Positions 1 through 7,291 of a DNA stretch of 18,938 nt are shown here, piece by piece (the first letter of the stretch is position 1; each line of letters opens with the position of its first letter). This stretch comes from DRQF01 sp964559135 (GTDB lineage Bacteria > Planctomycetota > GCA-002687715 > DRQF01). The translations under genes were made by a program, and so were the position numbers. The notes below the pieces were generated by a model. It was not told where the DNA came from. It searched no databases and saw only the letters and a list, made by a program, of their open reading frames with translations. The stretch spans positions 1-18,938 of the forward strand of contig CAZLGG010000075.1 of assembly GCA_964559135.1 (NCBI GenBank). Reading direction: 5' to 3'.

Positions 1-1
1 T

Positions 2-103
2 CGGGCGCGTCCCCGTCTGAACCCGGGGGATCGCCGGCCACGCTCGGAAGCCGTCGACACCGGCGGAGCCCCCGTCGAACGTGAGTTCGAAGCCTCGCGC
101 TGA
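2..103 (+). CDS. Possible C-terminal tail of an upstream gene (partial)
   Basis: Frame 2 is open from the window edge to a TGA at 101-103, giving about 33 residues rich in Arg, Pro and Glu and ending in EFEASR. Codon first positions are G-rich and third positions are mostly G or C, as in real genes of this window. The stop lies 12 nt before the trmB start, which would suit an operon. The fragment has no recognisable domain. Other frames, including one on the minus strand, are also open for most of this short stretch, so the call is weak. Confidence 0.25.
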   Translation, partial: RARPRLNPGDRRPRSEAVDTGGAPVEREFEASR

Positions 104-115
104 TAGGGTCCCGCC

Positions 116-1141
116 GTGCGACCTCTCAGCGAGTTGATCCTGGACTACTTCCTTCCCTACGAGGGAGCGGTCTGGCCCTTGGACATCGAAGCTCTCTGGG
201 GGCGCTCCGCGCCTCTCGTCGTGGAGCTGGGCTTCGGGGACGGCGCCTACCTGGCGGCCCTCGCCGCCGAGCGCGCCGACTGGAATATCCTCGGCGTGGA
301 GCTGGCGTGGGACCCGGTCCAGTGGTGCCTCAAGAAGCTGGAGAAACTCCCCTCCCGGAGCCACGTCAAGGTTCTCCGGGGGGACGCTCGCCTGGTGGTG
401 GGTCACTTGCTTCCCGCCAACAGCGTCGACGAGTTCGTCATCAACCATCCGGACCCCTGGCCCAAGGACCGGCACCACCGGCGGCGCCTGATCCAGCGGG
501 ACTTCATCGAGGGAATCGCGGTTTCCCTGAAACCGGGGGGTCGCATGACCCTGGCGACGGATCACGCCGAATACGCCGCGTGGATCGAGGCCGTCCTCGA
601 GGAGCAAGACCGTCTGCACCCCGTCCACGGGACGCCCTGGGTGCGGGAGATCCCTGGACGCCTGGTGACCCGCTACCAAAGAAAAGCCCAGACCGTGGGC
701 ATCGCGAATCACTTCTTCGTCTGGGAGAAGGGTGAGGTCCCCTCGCCGCCTCGCCCCGTATGGAGGCCCGATGACATGCCGAACGTGACCTTGACCGGCC
801 CCGTGGACCCCGCCCGTCTCTTCGAAGGCTTCCAGACCGCCGCCCACCGGGAGCTGATCGAGGGGGTGGAGATCCTCATCCGTCACGAGAAGGTCTGGAA
901 ATCGCCGGATCGCGACCGCTGGCTCGTGGAGACCCTCGTCCAAGACGGCCCGTTTCATCAGCATCTGGCGCTCACGGTGGAGCTCCGCGGGGGGGACGAG
1001 GTCATCCTCAAGCTGAGTTCCCTCGGGCACCCCCGGGTCACCACCGGCGTGAAGCGGGCTCTTTTTCACCTGGCCCGCGCTCTCCTCCACCGCCACGCCA
1101 CCCTCGCTCCGCGCCACAGCACCGTGGGCTCTTTGGCCTGA
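116..1141 (+). CDS. trmB: tRNA (guanine-N7-)-methyltransferase TrmB with long C-terminal extension
   Basis: This enzyme transfers a methyl group from S-adenosylmethionine to N7 of guanine 46 in the tRNA variable loop, in the cytoplasm. The Rossmann-fold SAM motif VELGFGDGAYLAAL lies at residues 36-49. The acidic motif GVEL is at 60-63, and LRGDARLV is at about 87-94. The family signature NHPDPWPKDRHHRRRL is at 110-125, close to the usual FPDPWPKxRHxKRR. TDHAEYAAWI follows at 148-157 and TRYQRKA at 185-191. Typical TrmB proteins are about 210-240 residues; this one has 341, so about 120 residues after position 220 are extra. Extended C-termini are known in some TrmB proteins of thermophiles such as Aquifex. 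The start is GTG at 116, with a partial Shine-Dalgarno AGGG at 105-108. A strong terminator lies 360 nt downstream. Confidence 0.95.
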   Translation: MRPLSELILDYFLPYEGAVWPLDIEALWGRSAPLVVELGFGDGAYLAALAAERADWNILGVELAWDPVQWCLKKLEKLPSRSHVKVLRGDARLVVGHLLPANSVDEFVINHPDPWPKDRHHRRRLIQRDFIEGIAVSLKPGGRMTLATDHAEYAAWIEAVLEEQDRLHPVHGTPWVREIPGRLVTRYQRKAQTVGIANHFFVWEKGEVPSPPRPVWRPDDMPNVTLTGPVDPARLFEGFQTAAHRELIEGVEILIRHEKVWKSPDRDRWLVETLVQDGPFHQHLALTVELRGGDEVILKLSSLGHPRVTTGVKRALFHLARALLHRHATLAPRHSTVGSLA

Positions 1142-1699
1142 GCCTCGCCCCCCTGCCCCATCGGGAACGGCGCCCCTCGCCCCATTGAACGAAATCGTGC
1201 AGCACCGGACGCACGGCGACCGACCCCGACATCACAAGTCCTATGCCATAAAGGGTTACAAAAATCCGACCCTTGCCGCCGTCGCGGCAAGCGGTTTGCA
1301 TGAAGATCCGCGACGCTCTTTGAGAATTCGGGGCCTTCGGGCCGTCTTCGCCTGGTCGACACAGACACACCTCATGCAACAACCCACCTGACGTTCATCC
1401 CACCTGTCGGTAGCGAGAATCGAAAGCAACATCCGGCCGGGCGATCCGAATTCGATCCCAAAGCGCTCACCGCCCCTCGGGGCATCGGCAACAACAAGAT
1501 CACCGGCGTGGCCTCACGGTCACGCCGGTTTTCTCTTGTGTGCGCGCCCCATGCTTACGCGCCGCGAGCGCCCCGCCGGGGCTCCCATCACCCCCGAGAC
1601 GACGCCGGCTTCCACGTCCGCGCGACCGGATTCCGGATCACGGGACGAAATCCAGCACGAGCTGGTCTCGGCCGTGGGGAGGGGAGCGCCACCGATCGT
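1142..1699. other. 558-nt gene-free region between convergent trmB and the histidine kinase
   Basis: No ORF here has a plausible start, coding-like composition or recognisable product; the longest plus-strand frame (about 68 codons from a TTG) looks random. The stretch holds a perfect 8-bp hairpin CTTGCCGC-CGTC-GCGGCAAG at 1272-1291. It also has a GGCC-TTCG-GGCC tetraloop hairpin at about 1333-1344 and a GCCC-CTCG-GGGC hairpin at about 1472-1483. A very strong terminator follows at 1502-1537. The A/T-richer patch at about 1240-1265 contrasts with the flanking genes. It could be a long trmB 3' UTR or contain a small RNA. I recognised no tRNA, tmRNA, 6S, SRP, RNase P or riboswitch signature. 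Confidence 0.6.
1502..1537 (+). terminator. Strong rho-independent terminator, possibly bidirectional
   Basis: ACCGGCGTGGCC (1502-1513) pairs with GGTCACGCCGGT (1518-1529) over 12 bp with one G-U wobble and a TCAC tetraloop. On the plus strand it runs directly into TTTTCTCTT. The orientation fits transcription coming from trmB or from an RNA encoded in the gap. On the minus strand the same stem, followed by GATCTTGTTGTT, could more weakly stop transcripts of the histidine kinase, which ends 170 nt away. Confidence 0.85.
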
Positions 1700-3829
1700 T
1701 CAGGCCAGGAGGGGGGTCAGGACATCCCGCATGTCGGCAAGGGTGTAGGGCTTGTGGAGCACACCCGCCAGCCCCCTTCCCTCGAACCGTTCCCGGGCGA
1801 ACGACGCACTGTAGCCCGTGCACACCACGACCCGCACCTGGGGATTTCGTCGCCGAAGTTCCAGGAACGTTGCGCGTCCATCCATCCGCGGCATCGTCAA
1901 GTCGAGGAACACCAGATCGATCGTTGCCTGGTGCTCTTCATACAGAGCGATGGCCTCTTCCCCATCGGCCGCCACCAAGACGTCCAATCCGAGCACCTCG
2001 AGCATTCTTCGCCCCAAGGAGCGAATGGCTTCTTCGTCATCGACGAACAGGACCGTCCCGGAGAGCTTCGCGTCCTCGGTGGACGACGCTCCGGCCCGGA
2101 CCTGGGCCTCCCGTTCGGCGGCCTGGGGGGCGACGGGAAAGAGCACCTTGAACGTCGTGCCGACCCCGGGCTCGGAAACCACCTTCAGACCGCCCCCGTG
2201 ACTGCGCATGATGCCCAAGGTGGAGGCGAGCCCGAGCCCCCTCCCGGTCATTTTCGTCGTGAAAAACGGGTCGAAGATCTTCTTCACCATGTCCTCGCTC
2301 ATGCCGCACCCCGTGTCGCTCACTTCGACGAAGACGTAGAGCCCGCTCCCTGCGGCATCCTCCGACGGGGTCCAGGTCACCATGTCGGGCGTCTTCATGG
2401 CGTCGCCGTCGCAGTGCATCACCCCGGTCGTCACCGAAATGACACCGCTTCCCTCGCCGAAGGATTCGGAAGCGTTCGTCACCAGATTCATGATGACCTG
2501 TCGGACTTGGGAGGCATTCGCCATGATCGGTGGAAGATCGTCGGCGAAGGTGGTCTCCAGAACGACGTTCTTCGCGATGGAGACCCGAAGCAGGTACAGC
2601 ATGTCTTCGACGAACGCGTTGATGCTCAACGGCGCGACCCTGAAGGTTCCCTTGCCCGAATAGGCCAGCATCTGCGTGGCGAGATCGGCCGCGCGGAGTG
2701 CTCCGGCTTCGATCTCCCGCAAGGTTTCCCGGGCCTCGGCGGGGAGGGCCCCATGACGACGGGCCAGATTCGCATGGCCCAAGATCGAGGTCAGCAGGTT
2801 GTTGAAGTCGTGGGCGATCCCGCCGGCCAGAACGCCCAGACTCTCCAGTTTTTGAGCATGCAACACCTGCTGCTCGAGGATGCGCCTCTGCTCTTCATTG
2901 TTGTGGCGCTCGATCGCAAGGGCGCAAAGACTCGTGGCATGCCGGATCAGCTCATGGTGATGCGGTTCCGGAACCCGTGGCTCCTCGTAGTACATCGCAA
3001 ACGTTCCGAGCACGGCGCCTTCCGAGGAGAGAATCGGCGCCGACCAACAGGCCCGCAGTCCGTGCGCCAAGGCGAGGTCCTTGTAGTCGGCCCAAAGCGG
3101 ATCGGTTGCGATGTCCGACACGATCACCAACTTGGCCGCGTAGGCCGCCGTCCCACAGGAGCCGGCATCCGGTCCGATGGGCGCGCCATGGATGGCGTCG
3201 TTGTACGCATCGGGGAGGTTCGGGGCCGCACCTTTGAGCAAGTGCTTTCCATCCGGACTCAAAAGGAGGATGGAACAGATCATTTCATCGGCCAGTCGTT
3301 CGATGAGGGAGGTCTGGGCCTCCAGAACGGACGTCAAAGGTTCTCCCCTGGCCAGCATCTCCAGGATGCGACGTTCCCCATCGAGCAGACGCTCCTTGCG
3401 AGTCCTGTCGGATCGGTCCTCCAAGAGAAGCAGGAACGACGCCTCGTTCCGCGGGACAGCGAGGGGGATGAGGCGTGCGCACCAGGTCCTCCCCGTTCGC
3501 CCCTCGAATTGCAGACGCATCGGTTGGCGACGCTTCGTTGCGTCTGCGAGGCATCGCGACATCGCCTCCCCATGCTCGGGGGTGGCGAGATCCCGAAAAT
3601 GGTTGACTCCCGCGCCGAAGACGTCGCGGGGGCGTTCCTCCCCGTCCACCGAGACGAATTCGCCATCGGCCCGAAGGTGGAAGACCCAGTCGATCCCTTG
3701 GATGTCGATGTCTCGCATGGATTCGGCACGGAACTCCGCTGCAAACCAGCCCACCGTTTCGAGCAAGGTCCGGGTGGGCGACGAAGAGCCGCCACCCCTG
3801 TGGCCACACAGGACACTACGCGACCCCAT
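1700..3829 (-). CDS. Cytosolic hybrid histidine kinase (PAS-GAF-HisKA-HATPase-receiver)
   Basis: A two-component sensor kinase with its own receiver, about 709 residues, with no membrane segment, so it should sense a cytoplasmic cue. A PAS-like region lies at residues 24-140, and a GAF domain at about 150-308 contains GPDAGSCGTAAY. The phosphoacceptor motif LAGGIAHDFNNLL has His340. The N-box is NLVTNASESFG (448-458), the G1 box is VSDTGCGM (503-510), and DPFFTTK plus GRGLGLA follow at 520-535. The receiver at 591-709 shows the Asp pair 597-598, phospho-Asp643 in FLDLTMP, Thr671 and Lys693. The reading frame stays open far upstream, over the HEAT gene. I chose the ATG at 3829 because homology-like sequence starts just after it. 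No good Shine-Dalgarno is visible, so a start near Met38 is possible. No partner regulator is adjacent, and the output is unknown. Confidence 0.92.
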   Translation of the reverse strand: MGSRSVLCGHRGGGSSSPTRTLLETVGWFAAEFRAESMRDIDIQGIDWVFHLRADGEFVSVDGEERPRDVFGAGVNHFRDLATPEHGEAMSRCLADATKRRQPMRLQFEGRTGRTWCARLIPLAVPRNEASFLLLLEDRSDRTRKERLLDGERRILEMLARGEPLTSVLEAQTSLIERLADEMICSILLLSPDGKHLLKGAAPNLPDAYNDAIHGAPIGPDAGSCGTAAYAAKLVIVSDIATDPLWADYKDLALAHGLRACWSAPILSSEGAVLGTFAMYYEEPRVPEPHHHELIRHATSLCALAIERHNNEEQRRILEQQVLHAQKLESLGVLAGGIAHDFNNLLTSILGHANLARRHGALPAEARETLREIEAGALRAADLATQMLAYSGKGTFRVAPLSINAFVEDMLYLLRVSIAKNVVLETTFADDLPPIMANASQVRQVIMNLVTNASESFGEGSGVISVTTGVMHCDGDAMKTPDMVTWTPSEDAAGSGLYVFVEVSDTGCGMSEDMVKKIFDPFFTTKMTGRGLGLASTLGIMRSHGGGLKVVSEPGVGTTFKVLFPVAPQAAEREAQVRAGASSTEDAKLSGTVLFVDDEEAIRSLGRRMLEVLGLDVLVAADGEEAIALYEEHQATIDLVFLDLTMPRMDGRATFLELRRRNPQVRVVVCTGYSASFARERFEGRGLAGVLHKPYTLADMRDVLTPLLA

Positions 3830-4052
3830 CCGGACTGTCGACGGGGTGTCCACAGGGAGGCGGCCCCGAGGCGCCCCCGGCCGAGAAGGCGGAAAGCGGA
3901 CTCGGTTTTGCAGGAAAGCCGTGGACGTGACCGGGGCTTCGGTGGCATGATGACTCCAAGCCCTTGGCCGTCGGTCGCTTCGAGGGGTGATGACCCTCGG
4001 GGAAAACGATCGACTTCGCACGGGATGGAGCGAAAAACGACAGGAGATCCCC
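3830..4052. promoter_or_regulatory. Divergent intergenic region (histidine kinase / HEAT protein)
   Basis: This 223-nt spacer lies between two divergent gene starts, so it should hold both promoters. I could not find a convincing -35/-10 pair on either strand. A 6-bp inverted repeat, CGAGGG with CCCTCG, sits at about 3990-4008 in what would be the leader of the HEAT gene. Several reading frames stay open through here because of the high GC content. None has a supported product. Confidence 0.4.
4042..4046 (+). promoter_or_regulatory. Ribosome binding site that sets the HEAT protein start
   Basis: AGGAG sits 6 nt before the ATG at 4053. The frame is open from an ATG at 3987, but only the 4053 start puts a signal peptide at the protein's N-terminus. 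Confidence 0.8.
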
Positions 4053-5762
4053 ATGCGCGGACGCACCTGGACCTGGCTTTGGGCCCCCCTCGCCCTTTTT
4101 TTCCTCGCTGGAACAGGGGAAGCCCATGGCGGCCAATACACGGGCCCCAAGCCCGGCGGCGTGGGAACCCCCAGGCGGGGTCCCACCGGAGCCCCACGAG
4201 GTGGAGGCATCACGCCGGGGCTCAGCCCCTCGTGGCGGGATTGGTGGGACCGTAATCGGGAAGAATTCTTCAACGTCCTCGCTCGCCGACAGGCCAAAGT
4301 CGATCCGGCCACACCGAAAGGAGAACAGAACGAAGGGGCTCCTTCTCTCTTCCAGCCCCTCAGCGAAGAGGAACTGAGGACGCTCGTGCGTCCGCGAATC
4401 GTGGCGGCCCTCGCCGACAAGTCCGCCGAGGTGCGGGACGCCGCGGCGATCGCCCTGGGGCGAGCCGGCGCCATTCCCCACCTCGAGGCCCTGAAAACCG
4501 CGCTCGAGGACTCACGCAAGTCGGTGCGGGAAGCCGCCACGCTGGGGATCGGTCTGCTCCACCACCCCATGGCGGAGCAGGTCCTGGTCGATCGACTCAC
4601 CCAGACCGACTTGGGACACCGGGAGCGGGGGATCACGGCCCTCGCTCTGGGGCTCTCCGGCGGGAAGCGAGCCTTCAAGGCTCTGTCCGATCGGCTGGGG
4701 AAGGACGGCGCGCTCAAAAGAGTGTCCCGCGCCAAGGCCCGGGAGGTGGAGGGGGCCCGCGTCTATGCCCTGGGGCTCATCGGCACCGATGCCGCGCGAG
4801 CGGCCATCACATCGGCCCTCTCGAAGCATTCCACGAAGGACTCCACCTTCATCCCCATGGCCCTCGCCGCCCTCGCGCACTGCGGCGACCCGTCCAGCGC
4901 CGGCGACGTCTTCCGGTATCTCGGACACAAGAAAAGAGAGATCCGTCGTTCCGCGGCCATCGCCGCGGGCCGCGTGACCACGAGGAAGGACAAGAAGCTG
5001 GTCTCTCTTTTGATCCGCCGGCAAGCCTCCGAGAGGGATCTTCTCGCACGGAACTTCCTGCTGTTCTCCCTCGGACGCATCGGCGGCGACCAAGCCGTCA
5101 AGGCTTTGCGGACCATCCTTCGCAAGGACCGCCAGCGGGCCGCCCGAGCGGTGGCGGCGCTCGCCCTCGGCATCGCCCGCGCAACATCCGAGGCGCCCGC
5201 GCTGCGAAAGGCCCTGACCTCCGGCAAGGACGAAACCCTGCGCGGGGCGGCCGCCGTGGCTCTGGGCATCATGGGTGCGAAGGCGGCAGCCCACGATATC
5301 CTCGAAGTTCTCGATGGAACCGGCAATCCGGCACTGCAGGCGGACCTGGTCACGGCCCTGGGGATGCTCGAAGCCGAGGAGGCCGGCCCGACCGTGCGAA
5401 CACTCATCGCACGGGCCCGCAACGGACGCCTCGTCCAGGCTTGCGGCTATTACCTGGCCGTGGCCGGGGATGCGGAATCCATCGATCTGCTCCTCTCCCT
5501 GTTGGAGAAATCGGGCAGCATTCAGGTGAAAGGCGGGGTCGCCACGGCGCTCGGTCGCTCCCATGACGGCCGCGCCGCCAAACGACTCGCGAAGATCGTC
5601 GAATCCTCCCAATCCACGGATCAGACCCGCGCCTTCGCCATCGTGGCCCTCGGCCTCATCGCCGATCGCGTGCGGATCAGCGACTTCGCAAGGGTCTCCA
5701 TAGACTCGAATTACGCCCTTCAAAACGCGGAGGCACTCCGGGAAGTCATCGATATCTTCTGA
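4053..5762 (+). CDS. Secreted HEAT-repeat protein
   Basis: About 569 residues. A signal peptide occupies residues 1-25 (Arg-Arg, then a hydrophobic run ending near GEAHG), so the product is likely periplasmic or outer-surface. A Gly/Pro-rich linker (29-58) leads to a tryptophan cluster, SWRDWWDRNREEFFN (60-74). From about residue 105 to the end there are some twelve HEAT-like helical pairs of 30-40 residues. They recur with cores such as VRDAAAIALGRAGA, RRSAAIAAGRVT and LRGAAAVALGIMGA. Such solenoids bind proteins; no catalytic residues are evident. The C-terminus, DSNYALQNAEALREVIDIF, breaks the repeat pattern. It is transcribed away from the histidine kinase, and the next gene, for another secreted protein, starts 55 nt downstream. 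The partner is unknown. Confidence 0.9.
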   Translation: MRGRTWTWLWAPLALFFLAGTGEAHGGQYTGPKPGGVGTPRRGPTGAPRGGGITPGLSPSWRDWWDRNREEFFNVLARRQAKVDPATPKGEQNEGAPSLFQPLSEEELRTLVRPRIVAALADKSAEVRDAAAIALGRAGAIPHLEALKTALEDSRKSVREAATLGIGLLHHPMAEQVLVDRLTQTDLGHRERGITALALGLSGGKRAFKALSDRLGKDGALKRVSRAKAREVEGARVYALGLIGTDAARAAITSALSKHSTKDSTFIPMALAALAHCGDPSSAGDVFRYLGHKKREIRRSAAIAAGRVTTRKDKKLVSLLIRRQASERDLLARNFLLFSLGRIGGDQAVKALRTILRKDRQRAARAVAALALGIARATSEAPALRKALTSGKDETLRGAAAVALGIMGAKAAAHDILEVLDGTGNPALQADLVTALGMLEAEEAGPTVRTLIARARNGRLVQACGYYLAVAGDAESIDLLLSLLEKSGSIQVKGGVATALGRSHDGRAAKRLAKIVESSQSTDQTRAFAIVALGLIADRVRISDFARVSIDSNYALQNAEALREVIDIF

Positions 5763-5817
5763 TCGGTCGGGAGGGGTTTTCCTTGCAGGAAATCAGAGCA
5801 GACGCTACATCGGGGCC

Positions 5818-7281
5818 ATGAACAAGCATCTCATTCTTCTCATCGCCTTGGCTCTCGCCGCTCCTCTTTCCAGCCAGACCCTCGTCGAGAGTGACATCCT
5901 CGTCGCGGACCGAGGCAACACATCCAACGGCTCCGACGGTCAGGTGCGGCTCTACAGCTACACCGGTGCGATCCTGGGCATACTCCCCGCCGCCGGAAGC
6001 GGCAAGATCCGAGGCATCGGCGTCGACGACCTGGGGAACGCGTACGTCGCCCGAGGCAACGAGATCATCCGGTACGACGCTCCGGGTTATGGTCAAACGA
6101 CCACCGTCGTCATGGGAACGAAGGCCCAGGACGTGGCGTTCGACCCGGTCAGCGGCACGATCTGGTGCAGCTTCGGCGTCAATGCGTCCGAGGCCACGAT
6201 CGTCCAGGCGACGACAGCGGGCGTGGTCCTGCAAACCCTCACGGATTCTTCGCTCGTCCATCCCCGCCGGCTGGCTTTCGGCCGCTCGGGCGACCTGTAC
6301 ATCGCCAACGTCGTCGGCAACAACGTCATTCATCTCGACACGGCGACCGGCGTCTTCCAGGAGCACGTCAACCTGGCGTCGCAATCCGCGACCCCGATCG
6401 GCGTCGCCGTCGCTCCCCACAAGCCGGATCGGCTGTATGTGGTCTCCGACTATGGGACGGCCACCTTGATCCTCGAGATCGACGGGGCGCCCGGAGCGGG
6501 TTCGGTCACCTCCTCCTTCAACTTCGGCTCTCTCACCGACCTGACCGCGCCATCGGGCCTCGACGCGGACGGGTCGGGCAACCTCTTCGTCGCAAATCGC
6601 GCCCAAGGCATGAACATTCCCGGCGTCTACCCGATCCGTCCGGACGGCTCCGGCCCGGTCCCCCCCTACATCGGGTCGGAACACATCAATCCCATCGACG
6701 TCGCTTTCATCCGGAGGCCCTTGGACCTCAGTCTCACGTCATCCGACGGCACGAGCAGCAACGGGGCGGCTCGCGTCCTCTTCGGTCCGCAACAGGCCAC
6801 GATCACCGTGTCTCTCGACGCGCCCGACTTCCCCAACGCCGTCTACGCCCTGTTCTGGAGCGACCTCTCCAACAGCTTGATGGGGCAAAACTGCCTGGCG
6901 AATCCACTCATCGATCTGCCCATCGGCGATGGAATTCAAATCCATCCATTGGATTCACGGCGCGCTCCCATCCTTCTGGACTCCCTTTACCTCCTGGGGA
7001 TTCAGATCATCCAAAACGGAGGATCGGGCACTATTCCGGCGGCGGATCCGACGCTCTGCCCAGGGAGCGTTCCGGGAACGTTCACGTTCATGAGCGGACT
7101 GCTGGATGGGACCGGACATGCCAATGCCCAAATCGTCTTCCCGTCTCTTCCCTGTCCGCCGCCCGTGTCCGTGCAGATCCCGTTGGGGATCATCGCCGCA
7201 GTCGTCGATCCCACGGTCTTCGGCTCCCAGGTGGGACTCATCTCCGATCACCCGACGTGCCTTGTCCTCGAACAACCCTGA
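5818..7281 (+). CDS. Secreted beta-propeller-like (NHL/SMP-30-type) protein
   Basis: 487 residues with a clean signal peptide (MNKHLILLIALALAAPLSSQ). Residues of about 25-300 are made of repeated strands typical of propeller blades, for example IRGIGVDDLGNAYVA, AQDVAFDPVSGTIWCS, PRRLAFGRSGDLYIAN and PSGLDADGSGNLFVAN. The G-N-hydrophobic-Y/F-V-A-N pattern resembles NHL or SMP-30 blades. The remaining 180 residues form a separate module with four Cys (in NCLAN, TLCPG, LPCPP and TCLVL). It is probably a cell-surface or cargo module of the kind common on secreted planctomycete proteins; that is inference. The ATG at 5818 has only a weak purine stretch before it. The gene may be co-transcribed with the HEAT gene 55 nt upstream. 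Its stop codon is inside the palindrome shared with the opposing gene. No enzymatic motif is seen. Confidence 0.85.
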   Translation: MNKHLILLIALALAAPLSSQTLVESDILVADRGNTSNGSDGQVRLYSYTGAILGILPAAGSGKIRGIGVDDLGNAYVARGNEIIRYDAPGYGQTTTVVMGTKAQDVAFDPVSGTIWCSFGVNASEATIVQATTAGVVLQTLTDSSLVHPRRLAFGRSGDLYIANVVGNNVIHLDTATGVFQEHVNLASQSATPIGVAVAPHKPDRLYVVSDYGTATLILEIDGAPGAGSVTSSFNFGSLTDLTAPSGLDADGSGNLFVANRAQGMNIPGVYPIRPDGSGPVPPYIGSEHINPIDVAFIRRPLDLSLTSSDGTSSNGAARVLFGPQQATITVSLDAPDFPNAVYALFWSDLSNSLMGQNCLANPLIDLPIGDGIQIHPLDSRRAPILLDSLYLLGIQIIQNGGSGTIPAADPTLCPGSVPGTFTFMSGLLDGTGHANAQIVFPSLPCPPPVSVQIPLGIIAAVVDPTVFGSQVGLISDHPTCLVLEQP

Positions 7282-7291
7282 CGCGTCAGGG
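7276..7291. repeat. Perfect 16-nt palindrome containing both stop codons of convergent genes
   Basis: CCCTGACGCGTCAGGG equals its own reverse complement. Its two TGA triplets are the stop of the plus-strand propeller gene (7279-7281) and the stop of the minus-strand propeller gene (7288-7286). Only 4 nt separate the genes. As RNA it can fold into a 6-bp stem with a CGCG loop on either strand, but neither side has a T-tract, so it would be a weak terminator at best. Confidence 0.85.

Noticed and set aside
79..101. tRNA T-arm-like sequence (GTTCGAA flanked by short complementary stretches)
   Set aside because: The loop size is wrong for a T-arm, and no acceptor, D or anticodon stems could be built around it.
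1383..1406. Direct repeat of CCCACCTG, 16 nt apart
   Set aside because: An 8-nt repeat occurring only twice is expected by chance in this composition, and no third copy follows.
1508..4255. 915-codon open frame on the plus strand
   Set aside because: It lies antisense to the hybrid histidine kinase, which has unmistakable motifs. The translation is rich in Arg, His, Gly and Pro with no domain, as expected from a GC-rich shadow frame.
3830..4735. Upstream continuation of the histidine kinase frame by about 300 codons
   Set aside because: The extension would overlap the signal peptide and first repeats of the HEAT gene on the other strand and is low-complexity Arg/Ser/Pro sequence.
3908..5792. 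The 10-mer TTGCAGGAAA upstream of both the HEAT gene and the propeller gene
   Set aside because: The copies stand at very different distances from the starts (about 145 and 35 nt), and a shared 10-mer somewhere in 19 kb is not significant.
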